A stretch of DNA of 11,866 nt from Fimenecus stercoravium (GTDB lineage Bacteria > Bacillota > Clostridia > Oscillospirales > Acutalibacteraceae), in the NCBI GenBank assembly GCA_018711545.1, contig DVIC01000073.1, forward strand, positions 1 through 11,866, written 5' to 3'. This document shows positions 1 to 6,708 of the stretch, piece after piece. Numbering within the stretch: position 1 is the stretch's first letter; every line of letters begins with the position of its first letter. The translations under genes and the position numbers were made by a program. Under the pieces are notes generated by a model, which worked only from the letters and a program-made list of their open reading frames with translations, made no database searches and was not told the DNA's origin.

Positions 1-573
1 ACGGTCGTGCTCGGCTGCGGCGGCGACTACTTTGCGGATTCCGAAATTTGTGCTATACTTTCGGCATACGGCGCAACATATATCGACGCGCTCATCCTGC
101 CGGACGAGACGGATGAGCTGTTTTCCGCGGCGCTTTCCGTCGGCGGGCAGCTTCCCGTGAAAACCGTGTATTACGCACAGACCATCAAGCCGGAGACCCT
201 GCCCGTAGGCGAGACGAAAACGCCGATCGACAAAACCGTACTCACCTTTGCGGACGGCGCATTGACCGTTGCGGTGCAAAGCAGCGGGGCTTACCGTTAC
301 GCTGAGATCTTATACGGCAGCTTCCGCGCGCTGGTTTCTTTTACGGAAGAAAATGATTTTCACGGCGACAGCGCCTCGGTGCTCTGTGCCGCAGGGGAGC
401 TGCCGAGGAACACGGATGCTGCGGATTTCGAGTTGACCGTGTTTTCCGCAGCCGATCCGGGTGCGGCGGACGTGCCCGCGCTGCGCAGCCAAGCCGTCTG
501 CACCACTGCCGAAAACGGCAGCATTTCCCTGCTCGTGTTCCAAGACGGCGCGTTTCAATACAGGAGGATGTGA
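1..573 (+). CDS. comEC: C-terminal part of a probable ComEC/Rec2 DNA-uptake protein (5' end outside window)
   Basis: The frame is open from the first base to TGA at 571-573, giving about 190 residues of a C-terminus. The start lies outside the window; the GTG at position 7 is just an internal valine. The opening pattern (V-V-L-G-C-G-G-D-Y, then about 25 residues to A-L-I-L-P-D-E-T-D) resembles the first strand and loop of the metallo-beta-lactamase-like domain that ends ComEC proteins, the inner-membrane channel for transforming DNA. The metal-binding HxHxDH loop is replaced by LPDETDE, and the fragment has a single histidine. The identity rests on this faint resemblance plus position: comEC directly upstream of holA is a common Firmicute arrangement. 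If correct, the domain is catalytically dead. Its end overlaps the ribosome binding site of holA, so the two genes are probably coupled. It could also be another secreted or membrane-protein tail. Confidence 0.6.
   Translation, partial: TVVLGCGGDYFADSEICAILSAYGATYIDALILPDETDELFSAALSVGGQLPVKTVYYAQTIKPETLPVGETKTPIDKTVLTFADGALTVAVQSSGAYRYAEILYGSFRALVSFTEENDFHGDSASVLCAAGELPRNTDAADFELTVFSAADPGAADVPALRSQAVCTTAENGSISLLVFQDGAFQYRRM
562..567 (+). promoter_or_regulatory. Shine-Dalgarno site that decides the holA start
   Basis: AGGAGG lies inside the last codons of the upstream gene. It is 11 bases from the ATG at 579 but only 2 bases from the in-frame GTG at 570, so the ATG is the more credible start. 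Confidence 0.6.
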
Positions 574-578
574 CTTTT

Positions 579-1631
579 ATGCCCCAGCTCAACGAAGTGC
601 AGCTCAAGCAACAGCTCAAAAGCGGCGACTTTTCCCGCGTATATCTGTTTTACGGGGCGGAAGGCTACTTGAAGCAGCATTATGCCGAGCGCCTTGCGAA
701 AGCGTGTGTTACGCCCGGCATGGAGGGCTTCAATTTCAAGAAATACGAAGCGTCCGACGGCGTGCCGCTTTCTGAGGTGCTCGAAGCTGCCGAAACGCTT
801 CCCGCGTTCGGCGGGTATATGTGCGTTCTCGCGCGCGACTATGCGCTCGATGCGCTCAACACGGCGGACAAGGCGCGGCTGGAAGAGTTTTTAGCAGACC
901 CGCCCGAAAGCACGGTGCTCCTTTTTTGGCAGGATACCGTGGAGGTCAACGCGAAAAAAAGCGCCAAATGGCGTGCGGTGCTTTCTGAAATTTCCCAATG
1001 CGGTGCAACAGTTGCGTTTGACCGCATGGATATGCAAACGCTTTGCAAAACGCTGTCTGCCGGTGCGGCAAAGCGCGGCTGTCAGCTGGAAAAGACAGAG
1101 GCGCGCTATCTTGCGGAAACGGTCGGCAACGATCTGAACCGTCTGCTCGGCGAGCTTGAAAAGCTGTGCAGCTACAAGCAGAGCGGCACGATCACCAAAG
1201 CGGACATCGATGCGGTCGCCACGCGGTCGCTCGAAGCCAACGTATTCGATCTGTCACGGGCGCTGTCGTCGGGCAACTGCGCGCGCGCGCTGGAAATCCT
1301 CTCACAGCTTTTGCAGGAAAAGGAAAAGCCGGAACTCATCCTCGGCACGCTTTGCGGCGTATATGTGGATATGTACCGTGTCAAGCTCGCACTTGAGGCG
1401 GGCGAGCGCGCCGAAGCACCCGCAAAATTTTTTAACTATAAAGGCAAGGAGTTCCGCCTGCGCAACGCCTCGCGCGATGCCTCGCGCTATGACAAGCGCG
1501 ACCTGCGGCAGGCGCTGGATCTGTGCACGGCGGCGGACCGTGCATTGAAATCGGGCAGTACGCCTGCGCCGCTCGTGCTCGAACGGCTGCTTGTGCAGCT
1601 CGCCGCCATCCGCGCGGGGACACTGCAATGA
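579..1631 (+). CDS. holA: DNA polymerase III, delta subunit
   Basis: The product is about 350 residues, the normal length for HolA. This clamp-loader subunit binds and opens the beta sliding clamp so that it can be placed on primed DNA. The N-terminus has the family pattern (residues about 18-36: RVYLFYGAEGYLKQHYAER). This is the AAA+-like fold in which the Walker A loop has become a non-nucleotide-binding YG-E-x-(Y/F)-L motif. A lid-like middle (LAETVGNDLNRLLGELEKL) and the helical C-terminal collar domain follow (RALSSGNCARALEILSQLL onward). The start at ATG 579 is chosen over GTG 570 because of ribosome-binding-site spacing. The stop TGA overlaps the start of the next gene (ATGA), so translation is coupled. 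It sits directly after a probable comEC, as in many Firmicutes. The assignment is secure. Confidence 0.93.
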   Translation: MPQLNEVQLKQQLKSGDFSRVYLFYGAEGYLKQHYAERLAKACVTPGMEGFNFKKYEASDGVPLSEVLEAAETLPAFGGYMCVLARDYALDALNTADKARLEEFLADPPESTVLLFWQDTVEVNAKKSAKWRAVLSEISQCGATVAFDRMDMQTLCKTLSAGAAKRGCQLEKTEARYLAETVGNDLNRLLGELEKLCSYKQSGTITKADIDAVATRSLEANVFDLSRALSSGNCARALEILSQLLQEKEKPELILGTLCGVYVDMYRVKLALEAGERAEAPAKFFNYKGKEFRLRNASRDASRYDKRDLRQALDLCTAADRALKSGSTPAPLVLERLLVQLAAIRAGTLQ

Positions 1632-2233
1632 TCCGCATCCGGCAGGCGGTGATCGTGGAGGGGAAATACGACCAGATCCGCCTTTCCTCGCTTGTAGATA
1701 CCGTGATCCTCACGACAGAAGGCTTCGGCGTGTTCAAGGATAAGGAAAAACAGAAGCTGCTGCGCCGCCTCGCATATGAGCGCGGGCTTGTCGTCTTGAC
1801 CGACAGCGATTCGGCGGGCTTCGTGATCCGCTCGTTTTTAAACGGCATCGTCGAGCCGCAGTATATCACGAACGTGTATATCCCCGACGTGTTCGGCAAA
1901 GAAAAGCGTAAAGCCGCGCCCTCCAAGGAGGGCAAGCTCGGTGTGGAGGGGATGCGCACCGAGCAGCTTTTGGAAGCGTTCCGCAAAGCGGGCGTCACTG
2001 CCGAGACGGGTGATGCACCGCACGAACGCCGTGAAGTGACAAAGACCGACCTGTATGAAGACGGGCTTTCGGGCGGGCAGGACAGCGCCCGGAAACGCCG
2101 CCGCCTGTTGCGGGCGCTGGATTTCCCCGAGCGCATGAACGCTAACGCGATGCTAAAGCTCATCAACACCTGCATGACCTATGCGGAATATAAGGCGGCG
2201 GTGGAACGCCTAGCTGAGGAGGAAGAGACATGA
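1628..2233 (+). CDS. rnmV: Ribonuclease M5-type Toprim protein
   Basis: A 201-residue protein whose N-terminal half is a Toprim domain: the glutamate motif VEGKYD (E11) and the acidic pair TDSDSAG (D59, D61). It is followed by the GKLGVE motif (residues 102-107) typical of RNase M5, which matures the ends of 5S rRNA precursor in Firmicutes. The basic stretch before that motif (KEKRKAAPSKEGK) could contact RNA. The C-terminal half fits the DUF4093-type extension of clostridial RNase M5 proteins. Many characterised RNase M5 proteins have D-P-D rather than D-S-D at the acidic pair, so cleavage specificity is inferred. The start ATG overlaps the holA stop (ATGA) and the stop overlaps the next start (ATGA), so it is in the middle of a coupled operon. 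Longer in-frame upstream starts would run inside holA and lack a ribosome binding site. Confidence 0.85.
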   Translation: MIRIRQAVIVEGKYDQIRLSSLVDTVILTTEGFGVFKDKEKQKLLRRLAYERGLVVLTDSDSAGFVIRSFLNGIVEPQYITNVYIPDVFGKEKRKAAPSKEGKLGVEGMRTEQLLEAFRKAGVTAETGDAPHERREVTKTDLYEDGLSGGQDSARKRRRLLRALDFPERMNANAMLKLINTCMTYAEYKAAVERLAEEEET

Positions 2234-3243
2234 ATCTGCTGGTACTCGCAACAGGCGGCACCATCGGCAGCGCCCCCAAAGGTACGGGGCTTGACACGGA
2301 TGCGGCGCAGACCCCGCTGCTTTTGCAGATGTACCGCAGGCAATACGGGGAACACGCGCGTTTTACCGTGCGGCAGCTTTGCACCGTGCTTTCGGAAAAC
2401 ATCGAGGACAGCTTTTATGAGACCCTCTGTGCTGCGCTGTGCGCGCCCGAAACGGCGCGGTTCGACGGCGTTATCGTGCTGCACGGTACGGATACGCTGC
2501 CCTACACCGCCGCGCTGTGCGCGATGGCGTGCCGCCAGCTTTGCGTTCCCGTCTGCTTTGTGTCCTCGGCATATGTACTCACAGATCCGCGCCAAAACGG
2601 GCTTCTGAACCTGCGCGCGGCGGTACGGTATATCGAAGCGGGCGGCGCGGGCTTTGCCGTCCCGTTTCACAACACAGGCGATACGACCGAGCTCCACCTC
2701 GCCACCCGTCTGCTCGAAGCCGATCCCTTTACCGACTGCTTTTCTTCCGCAGCAAGTGCACCGCTCGCCGTGCTTTGCGGCGACGAGATCCGCTTTTCCG
2801 CGTCACCCCAGCTCCCGACGCAGGAGGAACTCCGAATCCCTTTGCGTGCATGTTCAGAAGCCCCCCTGTGTCTGCAAAAGAAAATTGCGCTGATCTCCTG
2901 CTTTCCCGGCATGGCGCCGAAGGCAGACGCGCTTTCCGCAGACTATGCGGCGGCGCTTCTTTGGGGCTACCATTCGGGCACTGCGCCGCAAAAGGCGCTC
3001 GCCGATTTTGCCGCACAAATGCGCGCGCAAAACCGCGCGGTGTATTTAGCGTCGGTCAAGCGTGCGGCAGAGCAGTATGCCAGTACGAACGCGCTGCTCG
3101 CCTGCGGCGTGCGCCCAATGTACGCGCTCACCGCGCCGTCTGCGCTCGCGCGCCTGAAAATCGCCTATAACCAAAGCGCCGTATCCCCCGAAGCCCTCGC
3201 CGAAGAAGTCCTGTATTACGAGGAAGTCCCCGCATCTGTATAA
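2230..3243 (+). CDS. Asparaginase-family protein (type I-like), active site incomplete
   Basis: A 337-residue cytoplasmic protein of the asparaginase/glutaminase fold, near the usual family length. The first active-site motif ATGGTIG (residues 7-13, nucleophile T11) and the second, HGTDT (H85-T89, with T87-D88), are intact. They suggest hydrolysis of asparagine or a related amide. Three family features are missing. There is no tyrosine in the flexible N-terminal loop at the expected place. The usual S-D-G/A-x-x-N-L region reads QNGLLNL. No lysine is present between about residues 110 and 215, where the catalytic lysine (K162 of E. coli AnsB) should lie; the segment reads LHLATRLLEADPF. Activity on asparagine is therefore uncertain. 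The C-terminal domain from about residue 215 is the usual small asparaginase lobe. It is coupled to rnmV by ATGA and is the last gene before a strong hairpin. Confidence 0.82.
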   Translation: MNLLVLATGGTIGSAPKGTGLDTDAAQTPLLLQMYRRQYGEHARFTVRQLCTVLSENIEDSFYETLCAALCAPETARFDGVIVLHGTDTLPYTAALCAMACRQLCVPVCFVSSAYVLTDPRQNGLLNLRAAVRYIEAGGAGFAVPFHNTGDTTELHLATRLLEADPFTDCFSSAASAPLAVLCGDEIRFSASPQLPTQEELRIPLRACSEAPLCLQKKIALISCFPGMAPKADALSADYAAALLWGYHSGTAPQKALADFAAQMRAQNRAVYLASVKRAAEQYASTNALLACGVRPMYALTAPSALARLKIAYNQSAVSPEALAEEVLYYEEVPASV

Positions 3244-3260
3244 AAATCTCAAACGCATAC

Positions 3261-3293
3261 AGCGCCCCGCCGACACTCGGCGGGGCGCTTTCT
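3261..3293. terminator. Terminator hairpin between converging operons
   Basis: A perfect 13-bp GC-rich stem (arms 3261-3273 and 3277-3289) with a 3-base loop lies 18 bases after the asparaginase-family stop and just before the stop of the converging operon. The tract after it on the plus strand is short (CTTTCT), and on the minus strand weaker still. Its position suggests it serves both operons, with the plus-strand one more likely. Confidence 0.75.
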
Positions 3294-3297
3294 AAAA

Positions 3298-3582
3298 TTA
3301 TGAAAAATTGCTGACCGCGATCATCACGGCGATGGCGAGCGCGCCTGCCGCATAAACGCAGTTTACAACGGTGCAGACCTGCATCCATTTTGTCTTAGCG
3401 CCGCCTTTTGTGTATGCCCACAGGGTGAATACGCCGGACAGAAACATAAACACGGCGTAGCTGTAAATGATGATCTCTGCGGCGGGCGATTCCAGCGCCC
3501 AGCCAAAGGTGCGCAACGGAAAGATCGTCCATGGAATAAACAGCATCAGGGTGGATATGACGGTATAGATCTTAGCTTTCAT
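3298..3582 (-). CDS. Small three-helix membrane protein of the ABC operon, unknown function
   Basis: A 94-residue, very hydrophobic protein with three predicted membrane helices at about residues 5-23, 34-56 and 66-90. The loop after helix 1 is conspicuous (PWTIFPLRTFGW), and a short basic loop (KGGAKTKW) precedes helix 3. There is no signal peptide cleavage site, known domain or catalytic motif that I recognise. The ATG at 3582 follows the upstream permease stop by only 2 bases, and its ribosome binding site (AAAGGAG) lies inside the permease gene, so it must be co-transcribed with the exporter. It is probably an accessory part of the antimicrobial-peptide transporter, but that is inferred from position only. 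In-frame upstream codons reaching 3669 overlap the permease gene and have no ribosome binding site, so the longer form is rejected. Confidence 0.85.
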   Translation of the reverse strand: MKAKIYTVISTLMLFIPWTIFPLRTFGWALESPAAEIIIYSYAVFMFLSGVFTLWAYTKGGAKTKWMQVCTVVNCVYAAGALAIAVMIAVSNFS

Positions 3583-3584
3583 GG

Positions 3585-4358
3585 TTACATTCTCCTTTCG
3601 GCGGCGCCGAAGCATTTGCACGAAACGGCAAGGGAAACGATCGTGATCGCGGCGGCGACGGGCAGCCACGGCAGCAGATCCGCTGTGGCTGTGAACATGC
3701 CTTCAGCCGCTTTGCCGTATTCGGTCATCAAAACATAAAACGGATAACACATCGGATACAAAAACCAGATCTTGGTGTTCAATACCAAGACGGACGGCAC
3801 GATGGAGGCAAGCCCCGCGCCCACTGAAAACACAGGTGTGGAGATCAGCGTCGCAAGCAGCCAGAACACCGCCGCCATGGGGACTGCGCTCGCGTACATC
3901 CCGAGCGCACTGCGAAGGACGTACAGGGGATCCAGCATAAAATCGTAGCTTTGCATGTGCGACGCGGCCGCTGCGCTGATGAAATACGCCCCGACCGTCA
4001 TGCACATCTGCAATATGGCCAGCAACAGCAAGACCGTGAATTTCGCAAGGCAGAGCTTTGCGGGGCTTACGGGCAGCGACAGCATTTTCAATAGCCCGCG
4101 GTTTGCCCGTTCGGTCTGCGTGAGCAGCACCGTGCAGATCACAAGCGTTGCCGGGAGCATGAACCACATCATACCCATAAAGCCCTGTATGAAAAAGTTG
4201 TCTTCGGGCGATATGCGTATGCCGCGCGTATCAAAGCTCATGTCGGCGTTTACAATGCTCGGTATCCACATCATGACGATCGGGGCGAGCAGGATCCAGA
4301 AAATTTTTGAGCGGCGCAGCTTCAAAAGCTCTACTTTCAGCAGGGTAATAAAGTTCAC
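3585..4358 (-). CDS. ABC-2 type permease of a lantibiotic/peptide-resistance exporter (second permease)
   Basis: A 257-residue integral membrane protein with six predicted helices at about residues 18-38, 62-83, 105-130, 150-172, 176-198 and 227-247. The cytoplasmic N-terminus KVELLKLRRSK and the segment LLKMLSLPVSPAKLCLAKF after helix 2 match the LanE/LanG-type ABC2 permease family (ABC2_membrane_4-like). They resemble the corresponding MQKMDVLPVRAGNLFLGKF of the partner permease. With the partner and the ATPase it should form a heterodimeric exporter that clears peptides from the membrane. The start is GTG at 4358, backed by a full AAGGAGGTGG site 8 bases upstream. It overlaps the partner's TGA (GTGA), so the two are coupled. 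A longer reading frame running upstream to 4712 lies opposite partner codons and is not needed. Confidence 0.88.
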   Translation of the reverse strand: MNFITLLKVELLKLRRSKIFWILLAPIVMMWIPSIVNADMSFDTRGIRISPEDNFFIQGFMGMMWFMLPATLVICTVLLTQTERANRGLLKMLSLPVSPAKLCLAKFTVLLLLAILQMCMTVGAYFISAAAASHMQSYDFMLDPLYVLRSALGMYASAVPMAAVFWLLATLISTPVFSVGAGLASIVPSVLVLNTKIWFLYPMCYPFYVLMTEYGKAAEGMFTATADLLPWLPVAAAITIVSLAVSCKCFGAAERRM

Positions 4359-5080
4359 GCAAACCACCTCCTTACTTTCAGATATATAAGTTCGCAAAGG
4401 CCGAAGGCAACCGTTTCGGCGGCGCAAGCGCCCAAAAACAGCGGTACTTCGCCTGCGCTTTGCACGGCGGCAAGCGTTTGGTACGGCGTGGTGAACGGGC
4501 AAAGCTGCAACCACAAGCTGCCCTGCGGGAAAACGGTCGTTGTAAAGACCAAAATCACACCGATGCCGAGCGACACCCACATGTTTTTGCAGGCGGAGGC
4601 GATCACGAGCATCAGCATCACGGTCGGTAAAGTGACCGCCCACTGAAAACCGACGCTTGCAAGCAGGTCTTGCGGCGACCAATCGTATGCCGGGAACCAG
4701 TGCGCGGCGCACGCGCCAAGGACGGCGGTTTCCAGAAAAAGCACACCAAACAGCGCGAGCATGAGCAGCACGAATTTCCCCAAAAAGAGATTCCCTGCGC
4801 GCACGGGCAGCACGTCCATTTTCTGCATCCCGTTATCCGCAAATTCCGTGTGATACAACATGCACGCCCCGCAGACCGCAAGCAGGATGTTGAGCATCGC
4901 CATCATCTGCCAGTTGGCGTCCGTTAAAATGTCAAACGGGGCGCCTGCCATTGCGGTGAAGGTCTCGGCGCGCACGAGCATGTTTAAGATCGGGAACGCC
5001 GACGCTGCGCATGCGGCGAGCAGTACGGCAGGAAGAAATCCCGTGCGCCTGCATTTTTTGGCTTCCAGCCGTAAGATCAT
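4355..5080 (-). CDS. ABC-2 type permease of a lantibiotic/peptide-resistance exporter (first permease)
   Basis: A 241-residue membrane protein with six predicted helices at about residues 15-36, 57-77, 102-124, 145-163, 168-188 and 212-235. It starts with a short basic cytoplasmic segment (LEAKKCRRTG). The loop between helices 2 and 3 (EFADNGMQKMDVLPVRAGNLFLGK) is the feature shared with LanE/LanG and CprB/CprC-type permeases, and probably contacts the ATPase. It pairs with the permease encoded next. The ATG at 5080 overlaps the ATPase stop (ATGA), and its own TGA overlaps the next start (GTGA), so the exporter subunits are made in step. No alternative start is needed. The family is clear; the transported peptide is unknown. 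Confidence 0.88.
   Translation of the reverse strand: MILRLEAKKCRRTGFLPAVLLAACAASAFPILNMLVRAETFTAMAGAPFDILTDANWQMMAMLNILLAVCGACMLYHTEFADNGMQKMDVLPVRAGNLFLGKFVLLMLALFGVLFLETAVLGACAAHWFPAYDWSPQDLLASVGFQWAVTLPTVMLMLVIASACKNMWVSLGIGVILVFTTTVFPQGSLWLQLCPFTTPYQTLAAVQSAGEVPLFLGACAAETVAFGLCELIYLKVRRWFA
4364..4373 (-). promoter_or_regulatory. Full-length Shine-Dalgarno site for a GTG start
   Basis: AAGGAGGTGG on the minus strand is complementary to the whole anti-Shine-Dalgarno core. It sits 8 bases before the GTG at 4358, inside the preceding gene. It fixes the otherwise ambiguous start of the second permease and probably offsets the weaker GTG codon. Confidence 0.75.
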
Positions 5081-5832
5081 CGTTCTGCGCCCCGCTTTCG
5101 GTTGTCCTCGTCGATCATGGACAGGAAGATTTCCTCTAAATTGTCGGTCGGGTATCCCGCATCGTGCGCGCGGATCTTCAGGTCGTTCGCCGTTCCCTCA
5201 AACAGCAGCCGTCCGTGGTTTAAAATGCCGATGTCGTCCGCCATCAGCTCGACTTCGGCAAGCAGGTGGGAGGAAACGAGCACCGTGCAGTCGTACTGCT
5301 GCGGCAGCGAACGGATGAGCGTGCGGATTTCGTGGATGCCCACGGGGTCAAGCCCGTTGGTCGGCTCGTCGAGGATCAAAATGGGCGGCTGCCCGAGCAG
5401 CGCTCCGGCAAGGCCGAGCCGTTGTTTCATGCCGAGCGAATATTTTTTTGCCGCGCGCTTCCGAAACTGTGTCAGCCCCACAAGCTCCAGTGCGTCCGAA
5501 ACGCTGCTTTTCGGCAGACCTAAAATTTGACGGATGATCTCTAAGTTTTCCTCGCCGCTCAGGTTTCCGTAAAAGGCGGGCGCTTCTATAAACGAGCCGA
5601 TCTCCTTGAGAATGGCGACGCGGTCGGCCGGATACTGCATCCCGTCGATTTGAAAGCTGCCCGAGGTCGGCTGCGTCAGCCCCAAAAACAGCTTCATCGT
5701 GGTCGATTTCCCTGCGCCGTTTGGGCCCAGAAAGCCATATACGCGCCCTTTTCGGATGTGCAGGTTCAAGTCTGAGACCGCCGCGAAATCCCCGTAGGAT
5801 TTGCATAAATTCTGTGTTTCAATCATGTTCAT
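5077..5832 (-). CDS. ABC transporter ATP-binding protein, LanF/CprA-like with E-loop
   Basis: A 251-residue ATPase that powers export by the two adjacent permeases. All nucleotide-binding parts are present: Walker A GPNGAGKST (residues 36-44), ABC signature YSLGMKQRL (131-139), Walker B LILDEP (D155, E156), the LDPVG D-loop, and the switch histidine H189 in SSHLLAEVE. The Q-loop glutamine is replaced by glutamate (E83 in GSFIEAPAFYGNL). This 'E-loop' is described for lantibiotic-immunity ATPases (NukF and other LanF proteins) and related bacitracin/CAMP-resistance ATPases. The ATG at 5832 is preceded by AAGGAG at a spacing of 8; the frame continues upstream to 5937 but without a ribosome binding site. 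It is the first gene of a four-gene operon facing away from a two-component system, which suggests inducible resistance to lantibiotics or cationic peptides. Confidence 0.92.
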   Translation of the reverse strand: MNMIETQNLCKSYGDFAAVSDLNLHIRKGRVYGFLGPNGAGKSTTMKLFLGLTQPTSGSFQIDGMQYPADRVAILKEIGSFIEAPAFYGNLSGEENLEIIRQILGLPKSSVSDALELVGLTQFRKRAAKKYSLGMKQRLGLAGALLGQPPILILDEPTNGLDPVGIHEIRTLIRSLPQQYDCTVLVSSHLLAEVELMADDIGILNHGRLLFEGTANDLKIRAHDAGYPTDNLEEIFLSMIDEDNRKRGAER

Positions 5833-5898
5833 GCTTCTGTCTCCTTTCCTTGGATGTCCCCATGCTACCCCTGCTGCCTTGCAAAAACCTTCCCTCTC

Positions 5899-5916
5899 CC
5901 TTACATTTTCCTTACA
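5899..5916. promoter_or_regulatory. Tandem direct repeat, likely response-regulator site
   Basis: CCTTACA-TTTT-CCTTACA: two identical 7-mers with an 11-bp period (5899-5905 and 5910-5916), flanked by a second T-rich spacer. OmpR/PhoB-type regulators usually bind direct repeats at one helical turn. This repeat lies between the divergently transcribed exporter and two-component genes, so it is a natural site for the regulator encoded at 5992. On the minus strand it reads TGTAAGG twice, upstream of the exporter genes. I see no convincing -35/-10 pair for the exporter; a weak TAGCAT lies at 5867-5862. Binding itself is inferred. Confidence 0.5.
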
Positions 5917-5950
5917 AATTTTGTTCTGTGCATACAAATGGGGTTTTCCA

Positions 5951-5959
5951 TGCTACAAT
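5951..5959 (+). promoter_or_regulatory. Extended -10 promoter of the two-component operon
   Basis: TGCTACAAT is an extended -10 (TGN plus TACAAT) ending 32 bases before the response regulator ATG. The bases 17 upstream (CATACA, 5931-5936) are a poor -35, which fits an activator-dependent or extended -10 promoter. The same box occurs before two other genes in the window. Confidence 0.5.
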
Positions 5960-5991
5960 AGAAGCGGTCAAGAAAGAAAAGGGGTGTCTCC

Positions 5992-6702
5992 ATGACACAA
6001 AATTCAATTCGGCAAAAAAGGCTTTTGCTGGTGGACGACGAGCAGGCGCTGCGCGATATGGTGTCCTCTTTTTTGAAAGAGGATGGCTTTGAAAACATAC
6101 GCGCTGTCGGGACGGTGTCCGAAGCGATCACGACCGCACGGGATTGGCAGCCGGAGCTTGTGCTTTTGGATGTCATGCTGCCGGACGGCGACGGCTTTAC
6201 GCTGTTTGAAGCGCTGCGCCGTTTTACGGATGCACCCGTGCTGTTCCTGACCGCGCGCGGCGAGGATGCGGACAGGCTGCGCGGGCTGGGGCTCGGCGCG
6301 GACGATTATATGGTCAAGCCGTTTCTGCCGCAGGAGCTGCTTTTGCGTGTCGCCAATATTTTGCGGCGGTATTATAAGGACGCACCTGTTACGGTACAGC
6401 TTGCAGACAGTACGATCGATTTTGAACGCGCCGAGGTCGTAAAAGACGGCGAGCATCTGCCGCTGACGGCAAAGGAATTTGCCATTTTGCAGGCGCTTTG
6501 CCGCAATGCGGGGCGCATTGTGACGATCGACGGGCTGTGTGAAGCGGCGTGGGGCGATAACCCGTACGGCTATGAAAACAGCCTGATGGCGCACATCCGC
6601 CGCATCCGCGAAAAAATCGAGAAAAATCCCTCTAAGCCCGTTTCGCTTCTCACGGTGAAGGGCTTGGGCTATAAGCTGATCTTAAAGGGAAAGGCGAGGT
6701 GA
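5992..6702 (+). CDS. OmpR/PhoB-family response regulator
   Basis: A 236-residue cytoplasmic transcription regulator. The receiver domain (about 9-122) has the acidic pair D15-D16, phospho-acceptor D60 (LVLLDVMLPDGDG), switch threonine T87 and K109 (YMVKPF). A linker leads to a winged-helix DNA-binding domain (about 132-233; TAKEFAILQAL, then HIRRIREKI as the recognition-helix region and VKGLGYKL as the wing). Phosphorylation by the kinase encoded next should drive dimer binding to direct repeats, probably the one at 5899-5916, and induce the divergent exporter. The ATG at 5992 has a weak AAAAGGGGTG ribosome binding site. The stop TGA is part of the GAGGTGA site of the kinase gene, 6 bases before its start. 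It resembles CprR- and VanR-type regulators of peptide resistance, but the target is inferred from layout. Confidence 0.93.
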   Translation: MTQNSIRQKRLLLVDDEQALRDMVSSFLKEDGFENIRAVGTVSEAITTARDWQPELVLLDVMLPDGDGFTLFEALRRFTDAPVLFLTARGEDADRLRGLGLGADDYMVKPFLPQELLLRVANILRRYYKDAPVTVQLADSTIDFERAEVVKDGEHLPLTAKEFAILQALCRNAGRIVTIDGLCEAAWGDNPYGYENSLMAHIRRIREKIEKNPSKPVSLLTVKGLGYKLILKGKAR

Positions 6703-6708
6703 AACCGT

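Noticed and set aside
570..578. GTG start for holA at 570
   Set aside because: Only 2 bases from the AGGAGG site; the ATG at 579 has workable spacing and begins at the conserved part.
1432..2175. Long open frame (247 codons) on the minus strand
   Set aside because: Antisense to holA and rnmV, rich in Arg/Ser/Ala low-complexity stretches typical of opposite-strand shadows in GC-rich DNA.
3585..4712. Longer form of the second permease reaching 4712
   Set aside because: The extra N-terminus lies out of frame inside the first permease gene and is polar and Arg-rich; the GTG at 4358 has a perfect ribosome binding site and yields a standard family length.
5862..5867. TAGCAT as the -10 of the exporter operon on the minus strand
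   Set aside because: Only four of six bases fit and no -35 lies at 16-18 bases; kept only as a weak possibility for an activator-dependent promoter.
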